Of a stretch of 64,000 bases of DNA, positions 11,556-23,704 are shown piece by piece. Both the position numbers and the translations under genes were made by a program. The notes under the pieces were generated by a model. It ran no database searches. It was given only the letters and a program-made list of their open reading frames with translations, and was not told the DNA's origin. Origin of the DNA: Peromyscus leucopus (lineage: Eukaryota; Chordata; Mammalia; Rodentia; Cricetidae); assembly GCF_004664715.2 (NCBI RefSeq), contig NC_051072.1:46174142-46238141 (forward strand), in the 5' to 3' direction. Every line of letters starts with the position of its first letter. The stretch's first letter is position 1.

Positions 11556-11639
11556 TCACAAGTTTGCCCTCCATTTTGGGGTTTAAGTTCCAAATGTGGT
11601 CAAGTTGACAATCAAGAATAACCATCACACTGGTTTTAA

Positions 11640-11820
11640 AAATATATATTTATTGCTTTGTGTGTGTGTCTGTACATAGGCACACACATAGCACCATGCA
11701 TCAGAGGACAACTTTTGGGGAGTCAGTCTTCTCCTCCCACCATAGGCTCGAGGGATCAGCCACAGCTGGTCATGTTGTGTGGCGAGCATCGTTACCTGCT
11801 GAACCATCTCATCAGCTCGG
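11640..11820 (-). mobile_element. B2/B3 SINE
   Basis: An AT-rich 3' end at 11640 (AATATATATTTATTG) is followed by CATGCATCAGAGGACAACTT and GCTGAACCATCTCATCAGCT, the reverse of a B2/B3 head. It is diverged. Confidence 0.75.
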
Positions 11821-11829
11821 CTGTCTTTT

Positions 11830-13067
11830 TATTCCCTTTGTTTTGTCATTGATTGTTTGCTTAAGCCTTTAGATGTCATTTCAGGATAGTTGGATTTGAT
11901 ACACTTGACCAGAAGGCAGTTTTGTACACGGAATCTGCAGTTAAAATGTCCTTTATGTGATTAAGGAGGCTTTTTTTTTTTTCTTGTCTGTTTTTTAACA
12001 TCCTATATCACAAAATAACTGCATCTTTAAACCTTTCAAATAAGTCTGGGAGTAACAGAGCTTTGTCTAGCTGAAATCTAATGAAGTGACGCACAGTGGC
12101 GGATAGGCAAGTGTGGGAAGTTCTACACACAGACTAAAGCATGGCGTGAACCTGTGCACTGGGAAAGATTGTTTCTTTCCTGTCTGGGTATGGCTCCTTT
12201 GAGCTGCCGTAGCCGTGATCCTTTGTTCACTTGAACCTGAGAGTCTCATCACGCCGAGACCTGTGGATAGAAATGTAAAAGCAGTGATCTAATAAAAGTG
12301 CTTTATTAATGCCAGGAAAAAGTTACATGTATAGAAGCCATTTAAGTAATCAAATTTCAGACAGGTCCTAGGATCACTCTAGGTTTTTTGACTTTGCATT
12401 TCCATTTTCTTCAGGTTACATAGGAAAAAATGTTTTAATGCTTAGCATTGTAACAACTACCAGGGCTGTCCTAGGCCTCTTTGGAAAAAGAACCATGTAC
12501 AGTTACTGCACTGATAAGCCATGAGCATTCATACATTTTCCTTATAATGAACTCTCTTAACACTGAATGCACATTAGTATCTGTTGCCCACTGATACGAC
12601 AGCCTCGGCTTCTCCTTGCTCCATGCTTCCCATGTAAAAACAGAGCATATATTGTATTGGGCATATTTACAAGTCCTCAGTGGAACAAAACCAGCAAATA
12701 GTCCTTCACAAATGAAAAACGCTGCTCAAAACCTCCTACCTTAAAGTAAGTCTACATCCAAGACAATAGTCATTGGAAGAAAAGAGCTCATCTTAATTGA
12801 GTCGTGCCAGTATAAGGCATGAGCGTACTCAGAGTGAAGGATTTTAATACTTTATAAATGTCTTACTTTACTATTCCTTGCTGTTTGGAATTAAGAGATC
12901 CTTCCTGCATACTGTCAGTCTCCTAAGCCACGAGGAAGTTGTCAGTACAGAAGTGGCATTTTGTAGGTCGGCTGTCACTGTGTGGCTGTGGTGGGACTGA
13001 AGACGTGGCTGCCACGAGGGTTGTTGTTGAACATACATTCTGATCATATGCTCCCGTCTCCACTCAG
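11830..13067 (+). other. MAST4: MAST4 intron, unique-looking
   Basis: No clear repeat, RNA gene or coding frame was recognised up to the acceptor at 13065-13067. Confidence 0.45.
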
Positions 13068-13249
13068 GAGGAGATCTCTCTTCAAGAAGTTAGCCAAGCA
13101 GCCTTCTCCTTTACTCCACACCAGCCGTAGTTTCTCCTGCTTGAACCGATCCCTGTCCTCTGGAGAGAGCCTCCCGGGTTCCCCTACTCACAGCTTGTCC
13201 CCACGATCTCCAACACCCAGCTATCGCTCAACCCCTGATTTCCCATCAG
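13068..13249 (+). CDS. MAST4: MAST4 coding exon: [12 protein letters not shown] / serine-proline block
   Basis: The exon has 182 bases, a CACTCAG acceptor and a GTGAG donor at 13250. Its first base completes the Arg codon of the previous exon. The translation [20 protein letters not shown], followed by [20 protein letters not shown] and [20 protein letters not shown], is a signature block shared by MAST1-4 just after the PDZ domain. It is rich in RxxS and SP/TP sites, consistent with regulatory phosphorylation (inference). It ends in phase 1 and joins the long terminal exon across a 270-base intron. Confidence 0.96.
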
Positions 13250-13519
13250 GTGAGTAGATCTAGCCTAGACAGCCTTAGAGAGTGGAACGAAGGGGTATGT
13301 CCTGGAAGGCATAAGCCAGGCAAGGATGATGAAAACAGGCTGAATCTGGCATGTGACAGACAGCACTCAGGACACAATTGGGGACCTTTCTGACTATTAG
13401 AATAAAGTGGGTTGTGGGGAAGCATGTGTGAGATGCCTTCCCTGAACTTCTGAGACAGAAGTGTAGGAAGAAAAAGAAAAACATCTAGTTTCTCACAGTC
13501 CCATGTTTTCTACCCACAG

Positions 13520-16500
13520 GTACAAATTCTTCCCAGAGCAGCTCACCAAGTTCAAGCGCCCCCAATTCTCCAGCAGGTTCGGGGCACATCCGGCCCAGCA
13601 CCCTCCACGGCCTGGCCCCCAAACTCAGTGGCCAGCGATACCGCTCTGGGAGGCGGAAGTCGGCTGGCAGCATCCCACTGTCCCCTCTGGCCAGGACACC
13701 CTCTCCAACTCCCCAGCCTACCTCCCCTCAGCGTTCACCATCCCCGCTGTTGGGGCACTCACTGGGCAACACCAAGATCACCCAGGCCTTTCCTGGCAAG
13801 ATGCACTCTCCCCCCACCATCGTCAGACACATCGTGAGGCCCAAGAGTGCGGAGCCTCCCCGCTCCCCGCTGCTGAAGCGGGTCCAGTCTGAGGAAAAGC
13901 TGTCGCCTTCCTATGGCAGCGACAAGAAACACCTGTGTTCCCGCAAGCACAGCCTGGAGGTGACGCAGGAGGAGGTACAGAGGGAGCAGTGTCAGAGGGA
14001 GGCGACATTGCAGAGCCTGGAGGAGAACGTGTGTGACGCGCCTTCCCTCAGTCGGGCCCGGCCCGTGGAACAAGGCTGTCTGAAACGCCCCGTGTCCCGG
14101 AAGCTTGGCAGGCAGGAGTCTGTGGACGACCTGGACCGGGACAAGCTGAAGGCCAAGGTCCTAGTGAAGAAACCAGAGGAGAAACATGAATCCCACCAGA
14201 AACCTCACGGCCTTGGTGGTGATTCAGAAAACTATGCTCTCTTCAGACTGGAGGAGAGAGAGAAGAAAGTATACCCCAAGGGGTTGGAGAGGTCAGGTCA
14301 TTTTGAGAGCACAACATCAGAGCCTCCTTCGGGGGGCAGCCTGCTGAAGGACACACTTCACAAGCAGGCCAGCGTGCGGGCCATTGAAGGGGTGACCTCG
14401 GACGGGGCGGCGTGCAGTCTGGCACCTGGGGAGCACAGCCAGTCGTCTCTAAGTGACTTTAAACGGGCCTCGGCTTCTGGCGCCCTCCAGGATGGTATGT
14501 ATCACATCCCTGACAGGCCCACTCCTGGAAAGGGTGAATACACAGAGAAGGCCTCCCAGGCCAAAGAGCTTCTTCGAAGTGAGAAAGCAGAGAGCAAGCT
14601 GGCTAATATCGATTACCTCCGAAAGAAAATGTCCCTGGACGACAAAGATGACAGTCACTGTGCCATCCTGAAACCCAAGATGACATCGGGCGCCCATGAG
14701 TGCTTGCCAGGGAACCCTATTCGGCCCATGGCTGGGCAGCAGGAGACCATGCCAGCCTCTGAGAGCCGGGCATTCATCAACAGTACCCACACATCTCAGA
14801 TGAGTGCCGTTTCCTTTGTCCCCCTCAAAGCCTTAGCTGGCCGGGTAGAGAATGGAGGGGAGAAAGCAGGGTTCGCTGCTCCCGAGTCCCCCGTGAGGAA
14901 GAGCCCCTCTGAGTATAAGCTGGAGGGCAGGTCAGTGTCATGCCTGAAGCCAATTGAGGGCACGCTGGACATTGCTCTCCTGTCTGGGCCTCATGCCTCC
15001 AAATCAGAGTTGCCTTCCCCGGAGGCTGCCCAGAGCCCCAGCCCGGGTGTCAACACGGGGTCCTCCTCGGGGCTACCCACCCTCCCCAGTAGCAGTGGGA
15101 AAAAGAGCGACCCCGCCAGCCTGCGAGAGCCTTCCTCCACCAGCCTGAAGGTGAGTAAATCTTACCTGCTGGAGCCTCGGCTCCTGCCTCCAAGCCGGGG
15201 TCTCCAGGACCCCCTCGCAGCTCCTGGGCCAGAACCAAAGTCAAAGCAGGACAGGAAGGTTATTCATCCTGCTGCCAGGAACACAGCAGCTGTCACAGAG
15301 AGCCACCTCCAGCAGAAAGAGGGCAGTCCCACCAAACACCAAGACCGCTCTGGTGACACCAAGGTCCTCCCTGCCCCTGGGCAGACCCTACCCAGTGTTG
15401 ACCCGGCAAAGCTGGGTATACGTGCCCAGCTCCCACCGGAAGGGATCTCCTCAAAGGAGAAGCCGCATCTGAAGGAACCATCTGAAAAGGTGAGGAGTGA
15501 GTGCTCTGCCATGAGGGATGATGTATGCAGAGACCCGCGTGTGAAGCTGTGTCCTGCAGAGACTGGGAAAGCCAGTGACAGTTCCAGAAGCCTCCCTTCT
15601 GGGGGAAAGACCCACCCTGATTTCTACATGCAGACCCAGACTACGGAGAAAACATGGGCATGTGCAAAAACCCACTACAGAGATGGCCAAGACGAGGTAA
15701 AGCCCCTGGCTAGGGAGGACTCCTTGCGCTCAGCCGGGCTTCTGTATGAAAAGGAGGTAGGCAGGGCAAGAAAAGGCACAGAATCCAAACCTGAAGTTCC
15801 GGCTGCCAGGCACCCTCCTCAGCCACCAGGAACTGAGGGCGAGAAGAGCAAGAGCGAGAAGCTCTCCACCACCCCCTCTTTGCAGAAACAGGCGCCCAGA
15901 GAGCCCGACAGGAAGGAACAGGCCCTGCAAAGGCCTGGAGGCAACGGCCCTCAGCAACCCCTGACCACCAAAGAGCTGGCCATCCCAGCAGCTTGGCAGC
16001 ACCACAGTTCTCCAAGCCACACTTTGACCAAGGAGCTGGGGACCAACCCTGCCGCTGCCACTGCCGCTGCAGAACTGAACACCAGCCTCCAGGACACTCC
16101 CCGATCTGCTACTGCCGCCACCACTGCCACCACCACCGCCAGTGCCGGGCACAGTGACTGCCATAGTCCGAAGTCCCGACCTGGCCCTGACCCCAGCCCT
16201 TCAAAGTCTAAGCACCCAGACAGGTCCCTCTCCTCACAGAAGCTGAGTGCCGCCGGGTCTGCAAAAGGCAAAGAGACTGTCGCTCCAGCCCTCGGTGGCG
16301 GCGGCTCCAGCAGAGAGGGGAAGGGGGGCAGCAAGGGTCCCTTGGACATGTTCCCTGCCATCCTGGCCACCCAGGGCAAAGCGATCGACGTGTTCGGGCA
16401 GGGAGAAGGTAGGGTCACCATCACACTCCACACGGAAGAGAGTCCTCTAGACGCTAAACTGAAAGCCGCCCATGGAGGCGGTCCCCAAGAGACGCAGGAG

Positions 16501-17451
16501 AAGCATCCACCCAGACAAGGACATCCCGGGTCCTGTGACGCAGCAGACCAGAAACTTCTCACGGCCGGCGAAAAACAAAGCCTGTCTCCAAAGCATCCCA
16601 AACCACCCACTGTGAAAGACTGCCCCACTCTGTGTAGACAGACAGACAAAAGCCCAAGTCAGCAAGCTTCCGTGGGGGACAGGAAGTCAGATGGGAAGAA
16701 ATGCACAGAAGCACTTTACGCTCCAGCCCCAGAGGGCTGCAAGCCGGAGGCCAGCCCTTCCCTCCACCACGGTGAGACCCGACTCAAAGGCCCAGAGAGG
16801 CCAGCCGTGGGCATGGGGAAGGGCTTCTCAGAGTCCAAGGGGAAAGGGCCAGGTCCTCAGAAGCCACTGGCTGAAACAGGCAAGCCCAGCGGCATGAAAC
16901 GGTCACCCTCTGCCACTGCACAGAGTTCTCTCCGCTCAGCCGGCCCCCCAGAAAAGTCTCTGAGCTATTCAGCCAGCTTTCCTGAGGCCCAGCCTGCAGT
17001 ACGAGAGGTCACCGCAGCCACCAGCGGCCCCTCACCGGCCAAGGCAATCGCAGGGACCTCAGAATCCCCAGCCCCCAGCAGCAGGGACCACAGGAAGTCC
17101 CAGTCTGGGGGAGATGGCCGAAGCCAAATGACAAAGAGTGACTCTCTGCCCTCCTTCCGCCTCTCCAACTCTGCCCTGGAGTCACACCCCCCAGATCCAC
17201 AGGTGCCCAACACAGCCGGCCACAGGGACAGGGCGCTGTCAGTGACTGCTGCCACGGGAGAACCCAGAGGGCGAGAGCTTACCCAGCCTCCCCCAGCCAG
17301 GAAACAGAACGTGGGCAGGGAGGTGACCAGAGCGCCCCCGGCCCAAAGCACGGACCGTTCCCTCCCTCTCTCCTCGGAGAAGGACTTCGTGGTGCGGCAG
17401 AGGAGGGGCAAGGAGAGCTTGCGTGGCAGTCCTCACAAGAAGGCCTCCTAA
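13520..17451 (+). CDS. MAST4: MAST4 terminal coding exon: long disordered C-terminal tail
   Basis: The acceptor TACCCACAG ends at 13519. The first two bases complete a Gly codon, and an open frame then runs 1,309 codons to TAA at 17449-17451. The predicted tail has no recognisable globular domain. It is rich in Ser, Pro, Lys, Glu and Gly, with many SP sites and RxxS-like motifs (for example [24 protein letters not shown]), an Ala/Thr run near 16050-16140 and a basic C terminus ending RGSPHKKAS. This very long tail distinguishes MAST4 from its shorter paralogues. In the MAST family the protein is a cytoskeleton-associated Ser/Thr kinase; the function of this tail is poorly defined. The frame is intact, which argues for a functional gene. 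Long open frames on the opposite strand here (up to 232 codons) are composition artefacts. Confidence 0.96.
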
Positions 17452-18688
17452 CCTGCAGCCTTGGTGACAGACAGGGCTGTGAGACCCCGCCTGAGCATTC
17501 GTGTAACTGGGTCTTTGCCGCCTCACAAACCAGCACCGTATGGGAATGTCCTCCCAGCAGAGCTCGGAGGCTCACTGAGGAGGGGGAGGAGGAGGAGGAG
17601 GAGAGATGGAAAAAGGGAACTTTCTTCCAGATGCCTTCCCAGTTGTAACCGGTAAAACTGTTGCCAGATAGTGTTTGTACAAAACCTGCCTCTCCAGCAG
17701 TGTGTTGTTGGGGAGGAAGTCTCTCTGTACATACCTAGCAATGCGTTTGGTTCGGGATGTAGAGTGTGGACCTCGCTGCTGACCACCGCGTTGACCGAAG
17801 CTTTTCTAAATGAAGACACTTGTTTTACCACCTAACCATAACGTAGTAATGAAGCCAAGTGGTCAGAGCTGGGTATGTGTGAAAATAGAAACCCACCCAT
17901 GATTGCGTATGTACACATCCACCCACGTGTTTTGGTCTGTGGTCTGAGACTAGTTTCAAGGCTCCATTTGTATAGTTAAGGATGAAAGAAAGCCCTAGAG
18001 ACAGTAGATGGTGAGTTTTTGTGTGTGTATCTAACCAGGATCTCTGATCTCATACTGAGTCTGGCTACCTGTCTTTCTGAGCTGCTGCATTTGGACCCCT
18101 TTACTAGGAGTGGCCAGGTCAGGTGGAGCCAGGCATCTGTTTGACAGTCCTTGTAGGGGACATTTTGACCCTCGGGTCCAAGTGGCCAAAAGGGCAATTG
18201 TCCCCGTCTCTGGGTTATGTGTCTGCTCTTCACCTGAGGGCACACAGGGACTAAAACACACTGCAGGTCAGCCCTTTCTTCCCCTCCTTCCCAAGCTCCC
18301 ACCCTCGGGCCTTTATGCTGTGAGTCCAGGAAGCACATGTTATGGTAGGCGCTGTACCAGCCCTGCCGGTGAGGAAACAGGAAAACCACTGGTTACACAC
18401 ACATCTGCCAGTACTTAGATGGAGTGATATGCATTAGGCATCGGAAGAGGTTTTAAGTTTGCTTTTGTTAAGGAAAAATGGGGGGTGGATTTTGGCATCA
18501 TAGCATATATATTAAAGAATAATCAGGACATCAGATACATTTTAATACATAGCTGGGGCCTTATGTTGTAGATGAAGCTTGCTGTTTTTAGCAAGTTCCT
18601 GGGTTTCACATTCATTTCTGATGCATCGAGTAGCTCCATACATTTCATAACACGATCTCTTTATTTGTATGCAAAAAATTACTGTATT

Positions 18689-18694
18689 AATAAA
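18689..18694 (+). terminator. MAST4: Possible proximal polyadenylation signal of MAST4
   Basis: AATAAA lies 1.24 kb after the stop codon, followed by a moderately T/G-rich stretch (CATTTTGTAAC). Its use would produce a short-UTR isoform. A second AATAAA lies at 18985-18990. Confidence 0.4.
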
Positions 18695-19864
18695 GAGCAG
18701 CATTTTGTAACAAAGAGACTGGAGCTATTTGGTGCTTGAATGTGACCATCCTTTTTACTTTTGCTAAGCCTTATTTAAATTTTGTATACCATGAAATATG
18801 TAGAGTCTGTCAGATCATTTTAGTGCTGAGGGTTTTTCTGATTTGTTTCCGTTGTCGCGGTTTTTTGATGGCTTGTTTTGGACTGTAAGGTGCCACTTGC
18901 TGAAGTACGGACTAAGGCACAACGCAGATACGTTTTTATAAGATGCTTGGGATCCATAGCAAGACTTTGTTCTGTAAGAGGAAGAATAAAATTACAAATG
19001 AATAATGAATCTAGCACCAGACCCCTTGGGGGTGTGTCTTGGCATTTTCCACCAGAAGCTTGTTTACGTGAGCACACTCTGTGGATGGTAAATCACCTAG
19101 TCAGGCTGTAAGCACTCCAGAAACAAAGGCATCATTGCATCACTGACTGCGTGGTCGCCTGTTGTTGCAAAGCCCGTTGGTGAAAGGAAAAAGAAGTGTC
19201 TTTTTCACACCTGTCTCCCCACCCCCATACAGTTCTAGCCGCCCCCCCCCTTACCATCACTACATTTGTGAAACTGTAGAACCAACAAATATTTTTTACA
19301 AGAACTCAAATGGGTCTCAAAAAAAAAAAAAAAAAAAAAAGGTCTCAAAGCTTATAATGCATATCTGGTTGGTAGATCTAATAGCCCAATCCTTCTCCAC
19401 TCAGACATCAGGACAGGTCTGTCCGGGAGGTAGTTCATGGTTTACAGCCTTTGCTTTTTAACTGTCCGGTTTTCTTTAAAGCACAACCAGCTGCTTTGTT
19501 TACAAAGGATATTTTTATGTATATTTTGTATAGCGTATTATCATTTCGCCAGATGTGTTTTTGCATTTTGGATGAGTACGGAGGATGTAAGGTTGCTCAC
19601 ATGTGACACCCACCGGTCTGCTGTTGTGAATCTCCCCACCCAGCTGGTAGACTTCCTCCTGTGTTCTACCCGGTCAGTCTCTGTGTGGTTGTAAAATGTG
19701 CCCCTCGGTAGGACCCCGAGCTGTAGATTTGCCAGCTTCGATTTGTTAGGATCTGTGCAATAATGTGTTTGCAGTCTCATTTTCTCCAAGACATCCCCCC
19801 CCATGAATGTCATCACTGTTGTATATTGAACAAATATTTATACTTATGCAGTTGCATAACATTG

Positions 19865-19870
19865 AATAAA
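19865..19870 (+). terminator. MAST4: Probable distal polyadenylation signal of MAST4
   Basis: AATAAA is followed after about 25-45 bases by a TGTTTT/TTCTTTTT downstream element. Beyond it the sequence becomes intergenic and repeat-derived, which supports it as the gene end. Confidence 0.65.
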
Positions 19871-19890
19871 AATTTAGCATGAAAGACGAC

Positions 19891-20800
19891 TGATATGTTT
19901 TCGATGTTCTTTTTCCATGTACTTATACATGCCACCTTCCAGCATATTACAGATGATCACTCAGGTTCTTCATGAATGCTTTCTGGTGAGTGGGATGGTT
20001 TGCCTGTTGTTGTCTGTTTGCTCTACACAAATAGTTTGTCCTTGAAGGGAAATCCAGCTTATTCCAGTTTTGTTCTGCCCCCAACCCTCTGTTTATGGAC
20101 TATACCAGCGTATACACCCCAGCTCACCACTTTCCCAGAAAGAGGTCTCATCTCCCATGATGCCTCATATTCTACGATCTCACTGTAACCATGACCCCCA
20201 ATTTCAGAAACCCCCCTCTTCCTACTTTCTCCCTTACTGGCCTCCAGAAGAATCTACACTGGATAGTTTTCCATCTTCCTTTCACCTCACCACCAGGGTG
20301 TAGCTTCCACATCCTACCAACATTGGTTTGAGGGGCACCGGTGCTACTTGGCTAAGTGCAAAGAGACTACTTCCCAACATCATTTATGTGGACCATTGCC
20401 CACCCCCATGACCAGTATCCCCCAACACTACTCCCTTTTAGTCCAAATCAGACTACTTTCCATGTTTATTTCCCTACCCACACATGGATACCCATGTCAA
20501 CACACATATACTGGTACTTGATACCAACTATGAAGAAAAGCTTGGCCTCCCCATGAAGGACAAACCTAGAGAGGATATTAAGCACATGCATTTTCAGAAC
20601 TGATGGCAGCCATAGCAACAGTTGTTACTCAACCAGTGAGTATATAACTCTATAGAGGAACAAGTGAAAGATTGAGATTCCAGAGGTATCTACCCTGATC
20701 CAGAGTGAGCAAAACTAAAGAGCTCAGTAGAAGGCAGACTGTGGACTGTCATGCTCCTGTGAGTCTAGCCACTGGGATGGAATTCCCTGTGTTACCTACA
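19891..20800. other. Intergenic sequence after MAST4
   Basis: Pyrimidine-rich, cytosine-biased sequence (20060-20520) without a gene. It could derive from an old retroelement, but no family was recognised. Confidence 0.4.
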
Positions 20801-20810
20801 CAGTACTAAA

Positions 20811-21053
20811 GATGTATTCATTTTTATTTTATGTATAGTTCACACACATACACACCACATACACACACACACACACAGAGTTGTGCCCACTTTGTATGCA
20901 TGGTACCCCTGGAGGCCAGACATGGGTATCAGGTCCCCTGGAAATGGAGGTTCAGACAGATTTGAGAATACCATGTGGGTGCTAGGAACTGAACCCAGGT
21001 CCCCTAGCAAGAGCAGTCAGTTCTCTTAACCACTGAGCCATCTCTCCAGCCCC
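20811..21053 (-). mobile_element. B2/B3 SINE with internal CA tract
   Basis: The head at 21053 reads as the reverse of GGGCTGGAGAGATGGCTCAG. The body has CACTGAGCCATCTCTCCAGC and AACTGAACCCAGGTCCCCT, with (CA)n near 20842-20876. Confidence 0.9.
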
Positions 21054-21212
21054 CATTTTTTTTTATTTTAAAATGTAAAGTATAGTTAAATAATTGAAGT
21101 GATAGTATTTTTTTTAACAAACTGAGGACTACATCCTTTCTTGAGTCCAAGGCATTGTTCTTAGTGAATCTCTGATGATGGGGACATTAGCTTTCAGACA
21201 TTATAAACTGTC

Positions 21213-21593
21213 TGTAGCTAGAGTTTTCCTGCCTTGCCCACAGTCAGGACAAATCTTTGTCACCCGCCAGTCCCACAGCCACTCAGACCCAACCAAGTAA
21301 ACACAGAGACTTATATTGCTTACAAACTGTATGGCCATGGCAGGCTTCTTGCTAACTGTTCTTATAGCTTAAATTAATCCATTTCCATAAATCTATACCT
21401 TGCCACGTGGCTTACCGGTGTCTTCACATGCTTCTTGTCATGGCAGCGGCTGGCAGTGACTCTTTCTGCCTTCCTGTTCTTTCTTTTCTCCTCTCTGTTA
21501 GTCCCACCTATACTTCCTGCCTACCCACTGGCCAATCAGTGTTTTATTTATTGACCAATCAGAGCAATTTGACATATAGACCATCCCACAGCA
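21213..21593 (-). mobile_element. Solo LTR, class II-like (ERVK type), with perfect 6-bp TSD
   Basis: TGTAGCTAGAG...CCATCCCACAGCA has TG...CA termini. It is flanked by perfect ACTGTC duplications at 21207-21212 and 21594-21599. It is a close relative of 32884-33273 in the opposite orientation. No internal retroviral genes are present. Two CCAAT motifs and an AATAAA-type sequence are included. The 6-bp duplication fits class II endogenous retroviruses. Confidence 0.88.
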
Positions 21594-21599
21594 ACTGTC

Positions 21600-22355
21600 T
21601 TTTGGTGTAAGAATGGAAATTGGCTAGGGACAGGAGTGTAACAGTATTTTGCTTAGATAAATAAAAGAGAAGGAGAAATCACTTCCAAAAAAGCAAAAAA
21701 ACAAGCAAACAAAAAACCCCACTAATGTAATCATGAGAGGTTGCAAAAATATTGGCCACCCAACAGTCAACTCCAGCATGCACATGAGCCTCAAGGGGAT
21801 CTTGCCTGTTCTGCCTCAGAAGACTGGGTAGATGAAAATTCTGAAAACTTAATAAGCTCTTCAATGAGTCAAATGCTACTTACTATCTGTTTGACTACAC
21901 CAAGGAGTTACCAGACCCACATGTATATCTCCTTGGGTGTTCTGATGTACAGCCAAGGTAAAAGAGCAAAGACAACAAATTCTCCATCCATAGGTCGACA
22001 CTGCTCGAATCACCTCCCCACTCCCTGAGAAATCACCAACAGAGCTTTAAGATATTTCCCATAGAACTGCTAGTGCAATTACCTTGAGTTTAAGGACCCT
22101 TCCCATTCAAAGTGTACCCGAGAATGCCTGTATCCCAGAACTTCAAAGCAAACTAGAAACAGATTTCAGGTCCTACTCCTGGCCCACTGCTTCTTCTACA
22201 TCTTAACACAACAGCCCATTTGTTTGCCCATTAGAATTTGACATGCTCTGTTAGCATTGCTTTCCAGACTTCCTAGAAGATAGTTACTTTGGACCTTAAT
22301 CAAACATACAGAGTCGGAGGATCCCATCTCAAAGCCACTGACTTAAAAATCTCCA
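21600..22355. other. Intergenic, no feature recognised
   Basis: No gene, RNA or clear repeat was recognised. Confidence 0.4.
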
Positions 22356-22357
22356 GA

Positions 22358-22601
22358 AAGGTGTGGGAGAGATGACTCGGCACTTAAGAGCACTGGGTGC
22401 TCTTCCAGGAGAAATGTTCCACGTCTCACCACACAGGTGGCGGCTCACAGCCATCTGTAACTCCAGTCTCAGGGGTTCTGATGCCGTCCTGTGGCTTCCA
22501 TGGGCACTGCCCACAAGTGGTGCACAGACATACATGCATACATGTACATAAAATACCCACACACATTAAATACATTTTAAAGTTTTTTTTTTTTTTTTTT
22601 A
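22358..22601 (+). mobile_element. B2 SINE
   Basis: The head GAGAGATGACTCGGCACTTA is followed by CAGCCATCTGTAACTCCAGT and GGTGCACAGACATACATGCA. It ends with TACATTTTAAAG, followed by a T-run. Confidence 0.88.
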
Positions 22602-22839
22602 TTTTCCACCAAGAAGCCTGGAAAATGGTTTATAAACAGTGGATGGGAGGGCAGGTGATTCTTCTGATTAGGGCATGGGCAATGCTCGCATAGAGTGTGT
22701 TAGCCATGTGTTCAAGCTTACCTCCATCTAATGTGTGACAACTACTGCTTTAGATCCTTTGATGTAGGATACTTCCTTCTTGCTAACCATGAGTAATTTA
22801 CATGTTTGCTTACCTGCTTCATATGCTTAGCGATGTCCC

Positions 22840-22945
22840 TTCAACTAGCATGTGCATTTCCAGTTTTCCAGGTGAGGAAATAGCCCACACAGGCGGACAA
22901 CCTTACCATGTGGCCTGTAATGCTCAGTGAGCTAAACCACCGTTC
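22840..22945 (-). mobile_element. MIR-like fragment
   Basis: TTCCAGTTTTCCAGGTGAGG followed by TGAGCTAAACC-type sequence resembles the reverse MIR core. It is strongly diverged. Confidence 0.35.
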
Positions 22946-23215
22946 TTTAAACACAGAAAAACCATACAGTACTAAATTACACATTTTATAATTGGTGGAA
23001 AAATCGTAAGCAAAGGAAGCTAATTGTTTTCTGTAACGGGACTCCTTTATTAGTTCCAATTAACTTTCCACCTAGCAGTTTTGGTTCACAGCACAAATGC
23101 AACATGAAGACATCTAGCTGTATCAACTACAGACACTTGCTTCCTTCAATACAGGTCAAATAGTAGGAACTTGATGGTAAAGTAATACTCAAAATGTATT
23201 TCCCTCCTACTAGTT

Positions 23216-23704
23216 TGTGATGATATTTTATTTGTGTACCCCAATAAAGCTTATCTAGGGATCAGAGGGAAAAGCCAAGCACTGTATTAAACATAGAGGT
23301 CAGGCAGTGGTGGCACATGCCTTTAATCCTAGCATTCAGGATGCAGAGATCCATCTGGATCTCTGTGAGTTCAAGGCCATACTGGGAACAGAGCCAGGTG
23401 TGGTGGCACACGCCTTTAATCCCAGTGCTAGTTAACTATAGAGGTCTGGACAGACAGACAGGAAGTGGTAGAGCTGTGCAGAAAGAGAAAGTGATATAGC
23501 TGGGCAGAGAGAGGAAGTGAGATGGCAGGGCACAGAAAGGTATATAAGGCATGGGTATACAGGAAGTAGCCCTCTCTGGAGGCTGAGGAGTTGGTAAGGT
23601 GAGGTTGGCTATGACTTGTTCTATTCTTCCGATCTCTCAGTTTTCACCCCAATATCTGGCCCTGTGTTTTTTATTAACAAGACTGTTTAGCAATTCATCT
23701 TACA
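23216..23704 (-). mobile_element. Solo LTR carrying B1-derived sequence, perfect 6-bp TSD
   Basis: TG at 23216 and CA at 23704 are flanked by CTAGTT on both sides (23210-23215 and 23705-23710). On the - strand a TATA-like CCTTATATACC precedes an AATAAA just before the end, which sets the orientation. Positions 23297-23430 are two B1-like head segments (GGCAGTGGTGGCACATGCCT and CCAGGTGTGGTGGCACACGC) lying inside the LTR. No internal genes remain. Confidence 0.87.

Larger units (their letters stand above)
10925..11630 (+). repeat. Rodent interspersed repeat split by a B1 insertion
   Basis: 10925-10996 (ACTAGTCAGGGGTCTCTAGA) and 11170-11630 (CAGACTGCAGTCCAGCTAAT, CAAAGAGCAAAAGCTTCC, GTCAAGTTGACAATCAAGAA) are the two parts of one common rodent repeat. 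They are interrupted by a young B1 and contain a GAAA/GGAA microsatellite at 11493-11555. The class is not assigned. Confidence 0.6.
17452..19890 (+). other. MAST4: MAST4 3' untranslated region
   Basis: The sequence after the MAST4 stop is AT-richer and lacks a conserved frame. It starts with a (GGA)n stretch near 17580-17600. Potential polyadenylation signals AATAAA lie at 18689-18694, 18985-18990 and 19865-19870. The last is followed by a GT/T-rich stretch (ATGTTTTCGATGTTCTTTTT) and is the best candidate for the main end, near 19,885. The 3' UTR would then be about 2.4 kb. An A21 run at 19319-19340 could cause internal oligo-dT priming. The exact cleavage site is inferred. Confidence 0.7.

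Noticed and set aside
15951..16649. 232-codon open frame on the strand opposite the MAST4 tail exon
   Set aside because: It is antisense to an intact, recognisable coding exon. The composition (Cys/Trp/Leu-rich) is that of a GC-rich shadow, and no family resemblance was seen.
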